Source of the DNA: Haloarcula marismortui ATCC 43049
GTDB lineage: Archaea; Halobacteriota; Halobacteria; Halobacteriales; Haloarculaceae
Direction of reading: 5' to 3'
Assembly (NCBI RefSeq): GCF_000011085.1
Contig: NC_006396.1
Span: 372,001 to 436,000, forward strand
Length of the DNA stretch: 64,000 bases
Shown in pieces: positions 24,410 to 38,011 of the stretch; the stretch's first letter is position 1; each line of letters opens with the position of its first letter. Below the pieces are notes generated by a model. That model did not search any database and was not told the origin of the DNA. It was given only the letters and a program-made list of their open reading frames with translations. A program made the position numbers and the translations under genes.

Positions 24410-24468
24410 TTTTTACGAACCCGCTCCCCGCAGCGCCGGAGGCGCGAGGAGAGGAGGTGACGTAAAAA
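24410..24468. terminator. Bidirectional hairpin with T-run arms and GGA loop
   Basis: Outer arms tttttacg (24410-24417) and cgtaaaaa (24461-24468), inner arms gcgcc (24433-24437) and ggcgc (24441-24445) around a gga loop. The A/T-run arms would act in either direction between the convergent udp and flavoprotein genes. Confidence 0.5.
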
Positions 24469-24476
24469 GGTACTCG

Positions 24477-25646
24477 CTACATGTCAGGCCAAGCCTTGGC
24501 GGCCCGACCGACACCGGTCATGTCGTTGATCCAGCGGGCGGCAATCGCTTTCTTCAGCAGTTTCGCGGGCATCCCGCCAAACGTCTCGATAGGCATATTC
24601 ACCACGTCGTGGGCGACGGCTTTCTCGCCGACCGAAACAACCGTCCCCTTGTCCTTGTGGGTCCACGTCTTCAGCGGCTGGCCGCGAACCGCACGAGCGA
24701 GGTTCTCACCGGCGACTTCGGCGGCCTGCCAGGCGGCCTGCGCGGTCGGCGGGGCGGGCTGGTCGCCCGGCTGGTCGATCAGCGCCGAGTCGCCGATTGC
24801 GAAGACGTGTTCGTCCTCGGTCTGGAAGTTCCCTTCGGCGTGGACGCGGTGGTTGCGCTCGTCCTTGTCCAGATCGACGTCTTGCATACAATCGCGGCCG
24901 GTGATGCCGCCCGTCCAGACCAGTACGTCGTAATCCAGTTCGTCCTCGTCGCCGATGTAGACCGTCTCCTCGTCGACTTCGCCGATGAACTCCCCGCACT
25001 TGATGTTCACGTCGGCGGCTTCCAGACGCTTGCGCAGGGCACCCTGCAGTTCCGGGTCGCTGTTGGGCAGGACCTGGTCGAGGCCTTCGACGAGGTGGAT
25101 GTCGATTGGCGCGTTGTGTTCGTCGCGGAATTCGGCGACCTCGCCGGCGGTCTGAATGCCGGAGAGGCCAGCGCCGCCGATGACGACCTGTGCTGGGTCG
25201 TTTGTGGAGGCTTCGCGGGCCGCTTGCTGAACCTTGTCGTGGATTTCAAGCGCGTCGTCGAGGCTCTTGAGCGTCAGAGCGTGCTCTTTGAGGCCCTCGA
25301 TGCCGAAGAAGGCCGTCTGGGAGCCCAGCCCAACGAGCAAGTAGTCGTACTCGACGGTGTCGGAGTCGGCGAGGTCTACTTCCTGAGCATCGGTGTCGAT
25401 GCCGACGACCTCGTCCTGAATGAATGATGTCGACGGCTGCTTGATTTCGTGGACAGGGATGGCGATGTTCTCCTGCACGCTCGGGTCCCGGATGCAACGG
25501 TGGGACTCGTGCAAGACCAGATGATAGTCCGTCTCAGAAATCCAGGTGACATCAACGTCCGTCTGGCCATCTAACTCGTCCTCGAAACTCTTTATTGCCC
25601 CCGCGCCGGCGTACCCCGAACCGAGCACCACTACGTTCTCTGTCAT
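24477..25646 (-). CDS. FAD-dependent oxidoreductase, type II NADH dehydrogenase-like
   Basis: 389 aa, two dinucleotide folds. FAD site: NVVVLGSGYAGAGAIKS at the N-terminus; NAD(P) site: AQVVIGGAGLSGIQTAGE; closing FAD motif: EHVFAIGDSALID. The family moves electrons from NADH, or from sulfide in SQR relatives, to quinone at the inner membrane face. The C-terminus has an amphipathic stretch (PAKLLKKAIAARWIND) that could touch the membrane. No conserved SQR cysteine trio was found, so NDH-2 is favoured. Haloarchaea usually lack a normal NADH-input module of complex I, and such enzymes fill that role. Confidence 0.85.
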   Translation of the reverse strand: MTENVVVLGSGYAGAGAIKSFEDELDGQTDVDVTWISETDYHLVLHESHRCIRDPSVQENIAIPVHEIKQPSTSFIQDEVVGIDTDAQEVDLADSDTVEYDYLLVGLGSQTAFFGIEGLKEHALTLKSLDDALEIHDKVQQAAREASTNDPAQVVIGGAGLSGIQTAGEVAEFRDEHNAPIDIHLVEGLDQVLPNSDPELQGALRKRLEAADVNIKCGEFIGEVDEETVYIGDEDELDYDVLVWTGGITGRDCMQDVDLDKDERNHRVHAEGNFQTEDEHVFAIGDSALIDQPGDQPAPPTAQAAWQAAEVAGENLARAVRGQPLKTWTHKDKGTVVSVGEKAVAHDVVNMPIETFGGMPAKLLKKAIAARWINDMTGVGRAAKAWPDM

Positions 25647-25790
25647 ATCGCAGACTCCGCAACCGACTGATACAAACCCTTTGAAATCCCTCTCAGCGGG
25701 GGAACAATTCCACAGCGCTGCTCATCGTCAGAGCGGTACGATGCGGCCCCGGTGACCGCAAAAAACAATTCAAAAGACCAGTGAGACGTA

Positions 25791-26324
25791 CTAGTGTTCC
25801 GGCTCGCCCGCCGGTGCCCGCATATCATCGATAGCGAGAATGAGTTTGTTGTTGGTGTCGTCCTTGCCTTCGAGGGTCCCGATAATCTGGAGCTTCGACA
25901 GCGGTGTCGGTCCGACTGTCACCGAGTCGCCCTCGTGGAATTCGGACATCGTGCCCTGAAGCTGAATCTCGGCGCGGCACTCCTCGGGGTGGTGGACGCT
26001 GGTCAGGTCGATCTCCTCGACGTTTGAGTGTTCGACAAGCTCGCCGTTGTGGCGTAGCGGGACTTCGGCGGCCTGGTCCATGTCCTGAATCTGGAGCGCG
26101 TCGTAGGCGTTGGCGGTGGGCTTGTACCCACCTTTGGGGCCAGGGACGCCCTCGACCAGCTGCAGGGCTTTGAGGCTCTGCATCTGGTTTCGAATCGTGC
26201 CGGGGTTCCGGTCGACTTTCTCGGCAATGTCCTCGCCTTTGACAGCGCTTTCACTTTCCCGATAGAGATTTACCAGTTCCTGCAGAATGTTCTTTTGACT
26301 GGGTGTCAGTTCGATAGATGACAT
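25791..26324 (-). CDS. Winged-helix transcriptional regulator (Rrf2-like)
   Basis: 177 aa. N-terminal wHTH: LTPSQKNILQELVNLYRESE, then GEDIAEKVDRNPGTIRNQMQ and the Rrf2/BirA-like wing GVPGPKGGYKPTA. The C-terminal half (ECRAEIQLQGTMSEFHEGD onward) is a small beta-rich domain of unknown ligand, common in haloarchaeal versions. It is divergent from the epimerase gene, with a perfect palindrome between them next to its own TATA-like box. It may regulate both. Confidence 0.8.
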   Translation of the reverse strand: MSSIELTPSQKNILQELVNLYRESESAVKGEDIAEKVDRNPGTIRNQMQSLKALQLVEGVPGPKGGYKPTANAYDALQIQDMDQAAEVPLRHNGELVEHSNVEEIDLTSVHHPEECRAEIQLQGTMSEFHEGDSVTVGPTPLSKLQIIGTLEGKDDTNNKLILAIDDMRAPAGEPEH

Positions 26325-26348
26325 AATCTCTTGTTCGGTACAGCCGTC

Positions 26349-26357
26349 CTTAAATGC
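26349..26357 (-). promoter_or_regulatory. TATA-like box of the winged-helix regulator
   Basis: Minus-strand catttaagg, 25-33 nt before the ATG at 26324; its upstream edge abuts the palindrome at 26358-26371. Confidence 0.5.
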
Positions 26358-26371
26358 GACGGTAAACCGTC
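26358..26371. promoter_or_regulatory. Palindromic operator candidate
   Basis: gacggt-aa-accgtc, followed by a third half-site accgtc at 26376-26381. It lies at the upstream edge of the regulator's TATA-like box and about 35 nt from that of the epimerase, so it could serve both divergent promoters. Confidence 0.4.
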
Positions 26372-26403
26372 TGGAACCGTCTTAGAATCGCGGAAAACGT
26401 TAG

Positions 26404-26413
26404 TACTTTATTC
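26404..26413 (+). promoter_or_regulatory. TATA-like box of the epimerase gene
   Basis: tactttattc, 22-31 nt before the ATG at 26435. Confidence 0.5.
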
Positions 26414-26434
26414 CAGCGCTGACCTGACACAGAT

Positions 26435-27352
26435 ATGGAAAATCAGCGCGTTCTGGTGACTGGCGGTGGGGGGTTTATCGGGGCAAACCTCGCAAACAAA
26501 CTGGCCGAGAACAACGATGTCGTCGCCCTGGATGACGGCTATCTTGGCACGCCTGAGAACGTATCAGAAGACGTAGAGTACGTCGAACAGAGTGTCCTCG
26601 ACGACGACCTGCCGACTGACGTGGACGTGGTGTTTCACCTCGCGGCACTCTCCTCCTACGCGATGCACGAGGACAATCCGACCCACGGCGCTCGCGTGAA
26701 CGTCGAGGGGTTCGTCAACACGGTCGAGCAGGCCCGGGACGACGGCTGTGACACCATCGTCTACGCCTCGACGTCCTCAATCTACGGCAGTCGGACCGAG
26801 CCCTCGCCGGAAGACATGGACGTGACGGTCAACACCGGCTACGAGGCCTCGAAGATGGCCCGGGAGACGTACGCGGAGTACTTCCAGAACCACTACGACC
26901 TTACGCTGGCCGGGATGCGCTTCTTTTCGGTGTATCAGGGCTACGGCGGCGCGGAGGAACACAAAGGCGAGTACGCTAACGTCATCGCCCAGTTCGCCGA
27001 CGACCTTGCCAGCGGCGACGCGCCGAAGCTGTACGGCAACGGCGAGCAGACCCGCGATTTCACCCACGTCGACGACATCGTCCGCGGGCTCGTCCTGGCC
27101 GCCGAACACGAACTGAACGACGTGTACAACCTCGGTACCGGCGAGGCCTACGACTTCAACACCGTCGTGGAGATGCTGAACGACGAGCTCGGAACGGACA
27201 TCGAGCCGGAGTACATCGAGAACCCGATCCCCGAGGACGTGTACGTCCACGACACCTGTGCCGACTTCTCGAAGATGCACGAGGCGACGGGCTGGGAACC
27301 GGAGACCAGCTTCGAAGAGGGCATCGAGCTGGTCTGTGCGCCGTATACGTAG
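26435..27352 (+). CDS. NAD-dependent sugar epimerase/dehydratase (extended SDR)
   Basis: 305 aa. Rossmann motif VTGGGGFIGANLANKL, the catalytic Ser region YASTSSIYG and the YxxxK pair in TGYEASKMARETYAEYF are intact. Closest in style to archaeal UDP-glucose 4-epimerase (GalE)-type enzymes; the exact nucleotide sugar is not readable. It has its own promoter. It could supply sugars for the N-glycan island about 14 kb upstream. Confidence 0.87.
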   Translation: MENQRVLVTGGGGFIGANLANKLAENNDVVALDDGYLGTPENVSEDVEYVEQSVLDDDLPTDVDVVFHLAALSSYAMHEDNPTHGARVNVEGFVNTVEQARDDGCDTIVYASTSSIYGSRTEPSPEDMDVTVNTGYEASKMARETYAEYFQNHYDLTLAGMRFFSVYQGYGGAEEHKGEYANVIAQFADDLASGDAPKLYGNGEQTRDFTHVDDIVRGLVLAAEHELNDVYNLGTGEAYDFNTVVEMLNDELGTDIEPEYIENPIPEDVYVHDTCADFSKMHEATGWEPETSFEEGIELVCAPYT

Positions 27353-27385
27353 GCGATAACTGACTGCCGTCGGCTCAACGCTGGG

Positions 27386-27395
27386 TCTTTATTCG
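27386..27395 (+). promoter_or_regulatory. TATA-like box of the arginase gene
   Basis: tctttattcg, 21-30 nt before the ATG at 27416. Confidence 0.5.
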
Positions 27396-27415
27396 CCGCC
27401 CGTGGAGGCGACAGT

Positions 27416-28330
27416 ATGCAAGAACAGGTTCGTGTTCTCGGCGTGCCGATGGACCTCGGCGCTGACCGGCGCGGCGTCGACATGGGACCGTCAGCAATAC
27501 GGTACGGCGGCCTCGCCGACCAGTTGTCGGATATTGGTATCGACTGCATCGACGGCGGCGACATCGCTGTGCCGCGACCGGAGGAGCGCGACCCCGATGC
27601 CGGTGGTCTGGACAGTGGGCGCGCGAAGTTCTTCAGAGAGACAAAAGAGGTCTGTGAGGACGTGACGACGGCGGTCGACGCGACCCTCCGGGAGGGACGG
27701 TTCCCGCTCGTTCTGGGTGGCGACCACTCTATCGGCATTGGAACCGTCGCCGGTGCAGCCCGCGAGGACGAAGAGCTGGGCGTCATCTGGTTCGACGCGC
27801 ACGGCGATTTCAACACGCCGGCGACGACACCCAGCGGGAACATCCACGGGATGTCGCTGGCGGCTGTCCTCGGTCTCGGTGCGTTCTCCGACCATGCGTG
27901 GGCGCACACACCAGCGGTAAGCGAAGAAAACGTCGTCATCGTTGGGCTGCGAGACGTGGACGACGGGGAACGCCGGCTGATCGAAGAAAGCGATATCACG
28001 GCATACACGATGTCGGATATCGACGCCCGGAGCGCGCCGGCAGTCGTCGATGAGGCGCTGGATATCGCAACAGACGGGACGGACGGGATACACGTCTCGC
28101 TCGACCTCGACTGGCTCGACCCGACGGAGGCCCCCGGCGTCGGGACACCGGTTCGTGGCGGCGTCTCCTACCGCGAGGCCCACATCGCAATGGAGTACGT
28201 CGCCGAACAGCACGACCAGCTGCGCTCTATGGAACTGGTCGAAGTGAACCCGATTCTCGACGAACACAACCGCACTGCCGAACTGGCCTGTGAACTCGTC
28301 GCCAGTGCCTTCGGCAAGCGCGTACTGTAA
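27416..28330 (+). CDS. rocF: Arginase (ureohydrolase family)
   Basis: 304 aa. Mn-site motifs: LGGDHSIGIGT, WFDAHGDFNTP and SLDLDWLDPTEAPG; MDLGADRRGVDMGPSAIR is the arginase N-terminus and SGNIHGMSLA contacts substrate. The family splits arginine (arginase) or agmatine (agmatinase); the GADRRGVDMGPSA opening favours arginase. The haloarchaeal product ornithine would link to the arginine deiminase/urea routes. It ends facing gyrA, with a duplicated gyrA tail and hairpins in between. Confidence 0.87.
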   Translation: MQEQVRVLGVPMDLGADRRGVDMGPSAIRYGGLADQLSDIGIDCIDGGDIAVPRPEERDPDAGGLDSGRAKFFRETKEVCEDVTTAVDATLREGRFPLVLGGDHSIGIGTVAGAAREDEELGVIWFDAHGDFNTPATTPSGNIHGMSLAAVLGLGAFSDHAWAHTPAVSEENVVIVGLRDVDDGERRLIEESDITAYTMSDIDARSAPAVVDEALDIATDGTDGIHVSLDLDWLDPTEAPGVGTPVRGGVSYREAHIAMEYVAEQHDQLRSMELVEVNPILDEHNRTAELACELVASAFGKRVL

Positions 28331-28396
28331 CTGTTTAGACGGCAAGAAGGCAATCCAAACCGCGCGACCGGGAATCGGGCCGTATTCGTCGGTGAC

Positions 28397-28456
28397 GGCT
28401 GGCACGACTGTCACGCTCGCCACGCGATCGTCGTCTTCGAGTCCCATAATCGTCAC
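28397..28456 (-). pseudogene. Relict of a gyrA 3' end
   Basis: These 60 nt match 28562-28621, the last coding part of gyrA, at 53 of 60 positions. Read on the minus strand they give [20 protein letters not shown] against [20 protein letters not shown] in gyrA. Six of the seven changes are synonymous and one is Asp/Glu. There is no stop where gyrA ends; the frame runs on. It is probably a remnant of another gyrA allele or copy. Confidence 0.75.
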
Positions 28457-28464
28457 CCCGCTTC

Positions 28465-28516
28465 CACGTTTTTCCCGCTCGGGTGGCCGGAGGCCACCAC
28501 TCGCGGCAAAAACGTG
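28465..28516. terminator. Long hairpin with T-run arms and GGA loop
   Basis: Outer arms cacgttttt and aaaaacgtg, inner arms gtggcc and ggccac, loop gga, with a few mismatches between. Its plan is like the hairpin at 24410-24468, and both sit at convergent junctions. It lies between the relict and the real gyrA end. Confidence 0.5.
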
Positions 28517-28520
28517 GGCG

Positions 28521-28547
28521 AAAAAGGCCGCTCGCTTCGCTCGCGGC
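28521..28547 (-). terminator. gyrA terminator
   Basis: On the minus strand a stem with gccgc/gcggc arms begins 3 nt after the gyrA stop and is followed by cttttt: a simple stem plus T-run. Confidence 0.55.
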
Positions 28548-28549
28548 TG

Positions 28550-32925
<4,376 letters not shown>

Positions 32926-32949
32926 TTACCAGTCCTAATAGAGGGGGAC

Positions 32950-32957
32950 GTATAAAG
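32950..32957 (-). promoter_or_regulatory. TATA-like box of gyrBA
   Basis: Minus-strand ctttatac, 31-38 nt before the gyrB ATG. A GC-rich palindrome (tcccgc...gcggga, 32959-32976) lies directly upstream of it, in the divergent gap. Confidence 0.5.
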
Positions 32958-33020
32958 CTCCCGCACGCGCGCGGGACTGCGATTTTGAAGCGAAGGTTTA
33001 CTTTCACTCCGGTGGCGATT

Positions 33021-33030
33021 ACCTTTTAAC
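33021..33030 (+). promoter_or_regulatory. TATA-like box of top6BA
   Basis: accttttaac, 28-37 nt before the ATG at 33058. Confidence 0.5.
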
Positions 33031-33057
33031 CCCGACGCGGGTACGTACCGCACGACA

Positions 33058-35448
33058 ATGACCTCGTATCAGTCGCAACTCGGCGAGGGCGAGGGGATCG
33101 CCGAGGAGTTGGCCGAATCCCAGCGGGCCATCTCCATCGCCGAGTTCTTCGAGAAGAACAAGCATATGCTGGGCTTCGACTCGGAGGCCCGGGCGCTCGT
33201 TACGGCCGTCAAAGAAGCCGTCGACAACGCGCTCGACGCCTGCGAGGAAGCCGGTATTCTCCCCGATATCTACGTCGAGATTCAGGAGTCCGGGGACTAC
33301 TACAAGCTGGTCGTTGAGGACAACGGCCCCGGGATTACGAAGGAACAAGCGCCGAAGATCTTCGGGAAGCTCCTCTACGGGTCCCGATTCCACGCCAGAG
33401 AGCAAAACCGCGGCCAGCAGGGGATCGGTATCTCCGCGGCCGTGCTCTACTCACAGCTGACTTCCGGCAAGCCCGCAAAAATAACGTCCCGGCCGAAGGG
33501 GCAGGACGAGGCGCAGTACTTCGAACTCATCGTCGACACGGACACTAACGAACCCGAGATTAGCGTCGACGAGACAACGACGTGGGAGCGACCCCACGGG
33601 ACGCGAATCGAACTGGAGATGGAGGCCAACATGCGAGCCCGGTCGACGCTGCGGGACTACATTCAGGACACCGCTGTTGTCAACCCTCACGCCCGCGTCG
33701 AGTTCGACGAACCGGGGCTGGACGAGTCCCTGAAGTTCGAGCGGGCCGAGCGCGCGGAGCTCCCCGACGAGACCGAAGAGATCCGCCCGCACCCCCACGG
33801 CGTCGAGTTGGGGACGCTCCTGAAGATGCTCGAAGCGACAGATTCGTACTCCGTATCCGGCTTCATGCAGGAGGAGTTCACCCGCGTCGGCGGGAAGACC
33901 GCCGACAGCGTCATCGCGAACTTCAACGACCGGCACTACGGCCGCGGCATGGCCTGGCAGCCGCCGAAAGTCAACGAGGACGCCGATATCGAGCGCGCTG
34001 TCGAGGACGCCGTGGCGAACAAGGGCGCTGAAACCACTGCGACGTTCGCAGCCGCCGTCTCCGATGCTATCCACGACCGCGACCGGGTCGCGTACCACGA
34101 GGTCGAATCCATCGTCGATTCGGCGGCCGAAGACGCCGAAGCGGACGGCGACACGACGTTCGGCGCGACAGTTCGAGAAAACGCCGTCGACGCGGCCTGG
34201 AACGCCGTCAGCGACAACTTGTCGAGTGACCTCTACGCCCTCGTCGACGACGTGACGACGAAACGCAAGGACGACGCCGCAGTCGAGGGGCTGGCGAGCC
34301 GACTGGCCGACAAGTTCGACGACGACGGCCGCCACCGGCTGACCCGCGACGAACTCCGGGGCTACATCGACCGCGCGGCCGACATGACCGAGGAGCAAGA
34401 CGACGCCACCTTCGGCGAGACGGCCCGTGAGAACGTGCTAGAGGCGCTCTGGACGGCCGCAGAGGGCGTCCGGGAGGAGCCGCCGAAGGTCTCCGACATC
34501 GCCGACGACCGCGATACGGCGAGTCAGTTGCTGTCGGCGATGCGCGAGACGGACATCATCGCGCCGCCGACGGACTGTCTCTCCCCCATCAGCGCGGAAC
34601 TCGTCGAGGAAGGACTCCGGAAAGAGTTCGATGCGGACTTCTACGCCGCGTCGACGCGAGACGCGTCGGTCCACGGCGGCGACCCGTTCATCGTCGAGGC
34701 CGGTATCGCCTACGGCGGTGAACTCGAAAGCGAGGGGACAGTCGACGTGATGCGATTCGCCAACCGGGTCCCGCTGGTGTACCAGCGCGGGGCCTGTGCG
34801 ACGACTGACGTTGTGAAGTCCATCCGCTGGCGCAACTACAACCTCGACCAGCCCGGCGGCTCGGGCATCCCGAAGGGGCCGGCCGTCATCATGGTCCACG
34901 TCGCCTCGACGAACGTGCCCTTCACCAGCGAGTCAAAGGACGCCATCGCCAACGTCCCCGAGATGGAAGACGAAATCGAACTCGCCATCCGGGAGGCTGC
35001 TCGCGAACTCAAGAGCTACCTGAACAAGCGTCGCTCGATGCAACAGCGCCGCGAGAAGCAGGACAAGCTGGCGACTATCCTGCCCGAGATGGCCGAAAAG
35101 CTCACCGAAGTCACGGACAACGACGAGCTACACATTGATGACTCGCTGGCCCGCATCATGAACAACGTCCTCGTCGAGCGCGAGGTCGAGGACGACACGG
35201 TCCGGGTCCGTATCGAGAACAACGACGACACGAACGCGGACGTGGAACTGACCGACATCGTCACCGCCGAACCGCAGGTCACCAACGGCGCGACGGTCGT
35301 CGAGATGGACGGCGAGTGGTTCGTCAAGTGGTCCCCGACTGTCGGGGCCGGTGAAACCGCCGTCCTCGAATACAGCGTGACCGACGAGGCCGAGTTCACC
35401 GTCTCGGTCGACGGCATCGAAGAGGAGAAACTCACGGTGAACGCCTGA
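33058..35448 (+). CDS. top6B: DNA topoisomerase VI subunit B
   Basis: 796 aa, longer than the usual 530-600. GHKL ATPase: [29 protein letters not shown] and [16 protein letters not shown]. The transducer domain follows from about residue 510. Between them, around residues 306-475, is an acidic insertion with two related segments (341-385 and 425-469) sharing TFG-T-REN and A-W patterns. PPKV occurs at both edges (302-305 and 475-478). The C-terminus carries an extra beta-rich domain (about 720-796). Subunit B binds ATP and gates strand passage by the A subunit. Confidence 0.96.
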
Positions 35449-35449
35449 T

Positions 35450-36556
35450 ATGAGCACCGACTCAGACACCACACCCGACACCGAGGAAGCGCGCGAGCAA
35501 CTCATCGACCTCGCGGCGGACTTCTACGACCAGTTCGCCGACGGCGAGGTGCCGACGATGACCATCCCGACCCGGACCAAGTCCAACATCGTCTTCGACG
35601 AGGACGAGCAGGTCTGGGTGTACGGCGACCGGAACTCCACGCGGTCGGCCAAGACGATATCCGGGGCCGAGAAGATCCTGAAGGCCGTCTACACTATCGA
35701 TTTCCTCTCCCAGCAACTAGAGGAGGACCGCTCATCGACCCTGCGTGAACTGTACTACCTCTCGGAGTCCTGGGACCTCGACGAGGCCCAGTTCAACACG
35801 CAAGACGAGTCGAACAACCTCATCGAAGATCTGGAAATCGTCTCCGATGTCAAGCGCGAGGACTTCCATATGCGTCCGGAGGAGTCTGGTGCGAAGGTGA
35901 TGGGACCGCTGCTCCTCCGCGAGCAGACCAACCGCGGGGACCGCGAAATCCACTGTCAGGACGACGTGGGCCAGGGCGGTTACCAGATTCCGAACAATCC
36001 TGACACCATCGAGTTCCTCGACAACGACGCGAAGTTCGTCCTCTGCGTGGAGACTGGTGGCATGCGCGACCGACTCGTCGAGAACGGCTTCGACGACGAG
36101 TACGACGCGCTGGTGGTCCACCTCGGCGGTCAGCCCGCGCGGGCGACTCGGCGGCTCATCAAGCGCCTCCACGACGAACTCGACCTTCCGGTCACGGTAT
36201 TCACTGACGGTGACCCGTGGTCGTACCGCATCTTCGGGTCGGTCTCCTACGGCTCCATCAAGAGCGCGCACCTCTCGGAGTATCTGGCGACGCCTGAAGC
36301 GCAGTTCATCGGCATCCGCCCGGAGGACATCGTCGAGTACGAACTGCCGACGGACCCCCTGTCGGACTCCGACGTCAACGCCTTAGAGAGCGAACTTGAG
36401 GACCCGCGTTTCCAGACTGACTTCTGGGAGGAGCAGATCGAACTCCAGCTTGATATCAACAAGAAAGCTGAGCAGCAGGCGCTCGCTTCTCGGGGGCTTG
36501 ACTTCGTGACGGAGACGTACCTGCCCGAACGGCTGGACGAGATGGGCATACTGTAG
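35450..36556 (+). CDS. top6A: DNA topoisomerase VI subunit A
   Basis: 368 aa, Spo11 homologue. The 5Y-CAP domain carries [13 protein letters not shown], with catalytic Tyr at 102/103; the Toprim domain has [17 protein letters not shown] and [15 protein letters not shown]. It makes the double-strand break and covalent 5'-phosphotyrosine intermediate. It starts 1 nt after the top6B stop, so they are one operon. It is convergent with the PQQ-propeller gene. Confidence 0.97.
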   Translation: MSTDSDTTPDTEEAREQLIDLAADFYDQFADGEVPTMTIPTRTKSNIVFDEDEQVWVYGDRNSTRSAKTISGAEKILKAVYTIDFLSQQLEEDRSSTLRELYYLSESWDLDEAQFNTQDESNNLIEDLEIVSDVKREDFHMRPEESGAKVMGPLLLREQTNRGDREIHCQDDVGQGGYQIPNNPDTIEFLDNDAKFVLCVETGGMRDRLVENGFDDEYDALVVHLGGQPARATRRLIKRLHDELDLPVTVFTDGDPWSYRIFGSVSYGSIKSAHLSEYLATPEAQFIGIRPEDIVEYELPTDPLSDSDVNALESELEDPRFQTDFWEEQIELQLDINKKAEQQALASRGLDFVTETYLPERLDEMGIL

Positions 36557-36582
36557 GCACGGCATCGACAGAGCGTTCTCGA

Positions 36583-37866
36583 TTATTCCAGCGCGTACAC
36601 GGTATCGGCAGCGGCGACATAGGCCCCATTTTCGTCGACGGACAGATCGGTCAGATTGCTCCCGACATCGAACGCCCACCGTTTCGTTTCGGCCGTCGTA
36701 TCGACCGCGAACTTGAATCGGTTCCGCGGGTCGCCGTCCGTCCACGAGTCCACGTACAGGGTGTCGGAAACGACCGCTGCCGGCACCACCCCTTCAACGT
36801 CTACGTTGGGCTCCCACGTCCATCTCTGTTCGCCGTCGCTACTGTCGTAGCTGCGTATCTTGTCACCGCCTGCATAGAGGACGCCGTTCTGAACCGGGGC
36901 TTGTTGGACGTAGCCCGACTGCTCCGCTTGCCACTGTTGCTCACCACTCTCGGGGTCGAGCGCAGTGACGTGTGTGCCACCGACGTAGAGCGTTCCATCG
37001 TGTAGCGTCGTCGATGTCACGAACCCGTCGTCGTAGCTCCAGATGGTCTCCCCAGTGTCGGAATCCACGCCGACTAGCGTACCGCGGGTCTCGTCCACGT
37101 CGGCGGCATAACAGAGCGTGTCGTCGTCGGCGACCATCGTCTGGGAGTAGTAGTCGGAAACGTCAGTGACCCATTGTTGCTCACCGCTTTCAGCGTCGTA
37201 CGCATAGAACCGACCGTACGACGCCACGTATATCGCCCCGTTGCGCACCGCTCCCTCGTACTGGTCCCCGATTTCCCCGGACCATTGCACCGACCCGTCA
37301 GAAACAGCGAGCGCGTAGAGCGTCCGTCCCTGCTTCGACGGGGCGTCGGTGTTCGTCCCGACGTACACCATCTCATCGGTCGCGCCGAGCAACTCAAGCC
37401 ACCACTCTCCGGGCGAGAACGTCCACTGCTTTGCACCGCTTTCGGCGTCGAGTGCCACGACGATGTGGTCCTCGTACAACCCTTCTTTCCCGCTTACGAC
37501 GAAGACGGTGTTTCCGACGCATCTCGGCTGCGCGCGGATGGGGTCGCTCGCATCGTACATCCACTGTTGGCTCCCGTCAGCAGTTGCAAATGATTTGACC
37601 GTTCCCGACTCAGTCCCGACGTACAGACCGCTCCCCGTACTAATTGGCGGGGCAGTGATCGGTGAACCGAGTGATTGCTGCCAGGCGACGAACGGTTCCG
37701 TTTCCCTGCTCTGCTTGTGGGCGGCCGCCCCAGCCTCTAATTCTGGTGTCGTCTCAGTTCCAATCGGTGAAGTCTCTATGTACCCGTTCGAACCGAGACA
37801 GCCAGCGGACGCCAGTCCGAGGGTCGCCACACAGCCACGAAGGTATCGCCGACGGGAGGAGGGCAT
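36583..37866 (-). CDS. PQQ-type beta-propeller Tat lipoprotein
   Basis: 427 aa from MPSSRRRYLRG; a frame extension of 27 codons upstream would cross the promoter. The N-terminus has a twin-arginine signal (SRRRYLRG) and a lipobox (LASAGC, Cys23), so it is exported folded and lipid-anchored outside. The rest is repeated PQQ-like blades of the DGSxQW type, seen as SGEQQW, DGSQQW and SGAKQW. It may be a BamB-like scaffold or a dehydrogenase subunit; catalytic residues for quinoprotein activity are not apparent. Single gene with its own promoter. Confidence 0.85.
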   Translation of the reverse strand: MPSSRRRYLRGCVATLGLASAGCLGSNGYIETSPIGTETTPELEAGAAAHKQSRETEPFVAWQQSLGSPITAPPISTGSGLYVGTESGTVKSFATADGSQQWMYDASDPIRAQPRCVGNTVFVVSGKEGLYEDHIVVALDAESGAKQWTFSPGEWWLELLGATDEMVYVGTNTDAPSKQGRTLYALAVSDGSVQWSGEIGDQYEGAVRNGAIYVASYGRFYAYDAESGEQQWVTDVSDYYSQTMVADDDTLCYAADVDETRGTLVGVDSDTGETIWSYDDGFVTSTTLHDGTLYVGGTHVTALDPESGEQQWQAEQSGYVQQAPVQNGVLYAGGDKIRSYDSSDGEQRWTWEPNVDVEGVVPAAVVSDTLYVDSWTDGDPRNRFKFAVDTTAETKRWAFDVGSNLTDLSVDENGAYVAAADTVYALE

Positions 37867-37888
37867 TAGGAGTCCATCTCCTATCACT

Positions 37889-37897
37889 CGGTAAATG
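37889..37897 (-). promoter_or_regulatory. TATA-like box of the PQQ-propeller gene
   Basis: Minus-strand catttaccg, 23-31 nt before the ATG at 37866. Confidence 0.45.
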
Positions 37898-38011
37898 TTT
37901 TCTGTCGAGTGGAAAACGGGAACAGTCGTGGTGAGACCAGTGCGCAATTAGTGTACTACCCGGAACGACTGACCGGCAAAACGAATCCGCGTTTGCTCGG
38001 TCGAGAATCCA

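Noticed and set aside
27491-28456. Long minus-strand frame starting MTIMGLEDDD
   Set aside because: Its first 19 codons are the gyrA tail relict and the rest is antisense to arginase, so it is not a gene.
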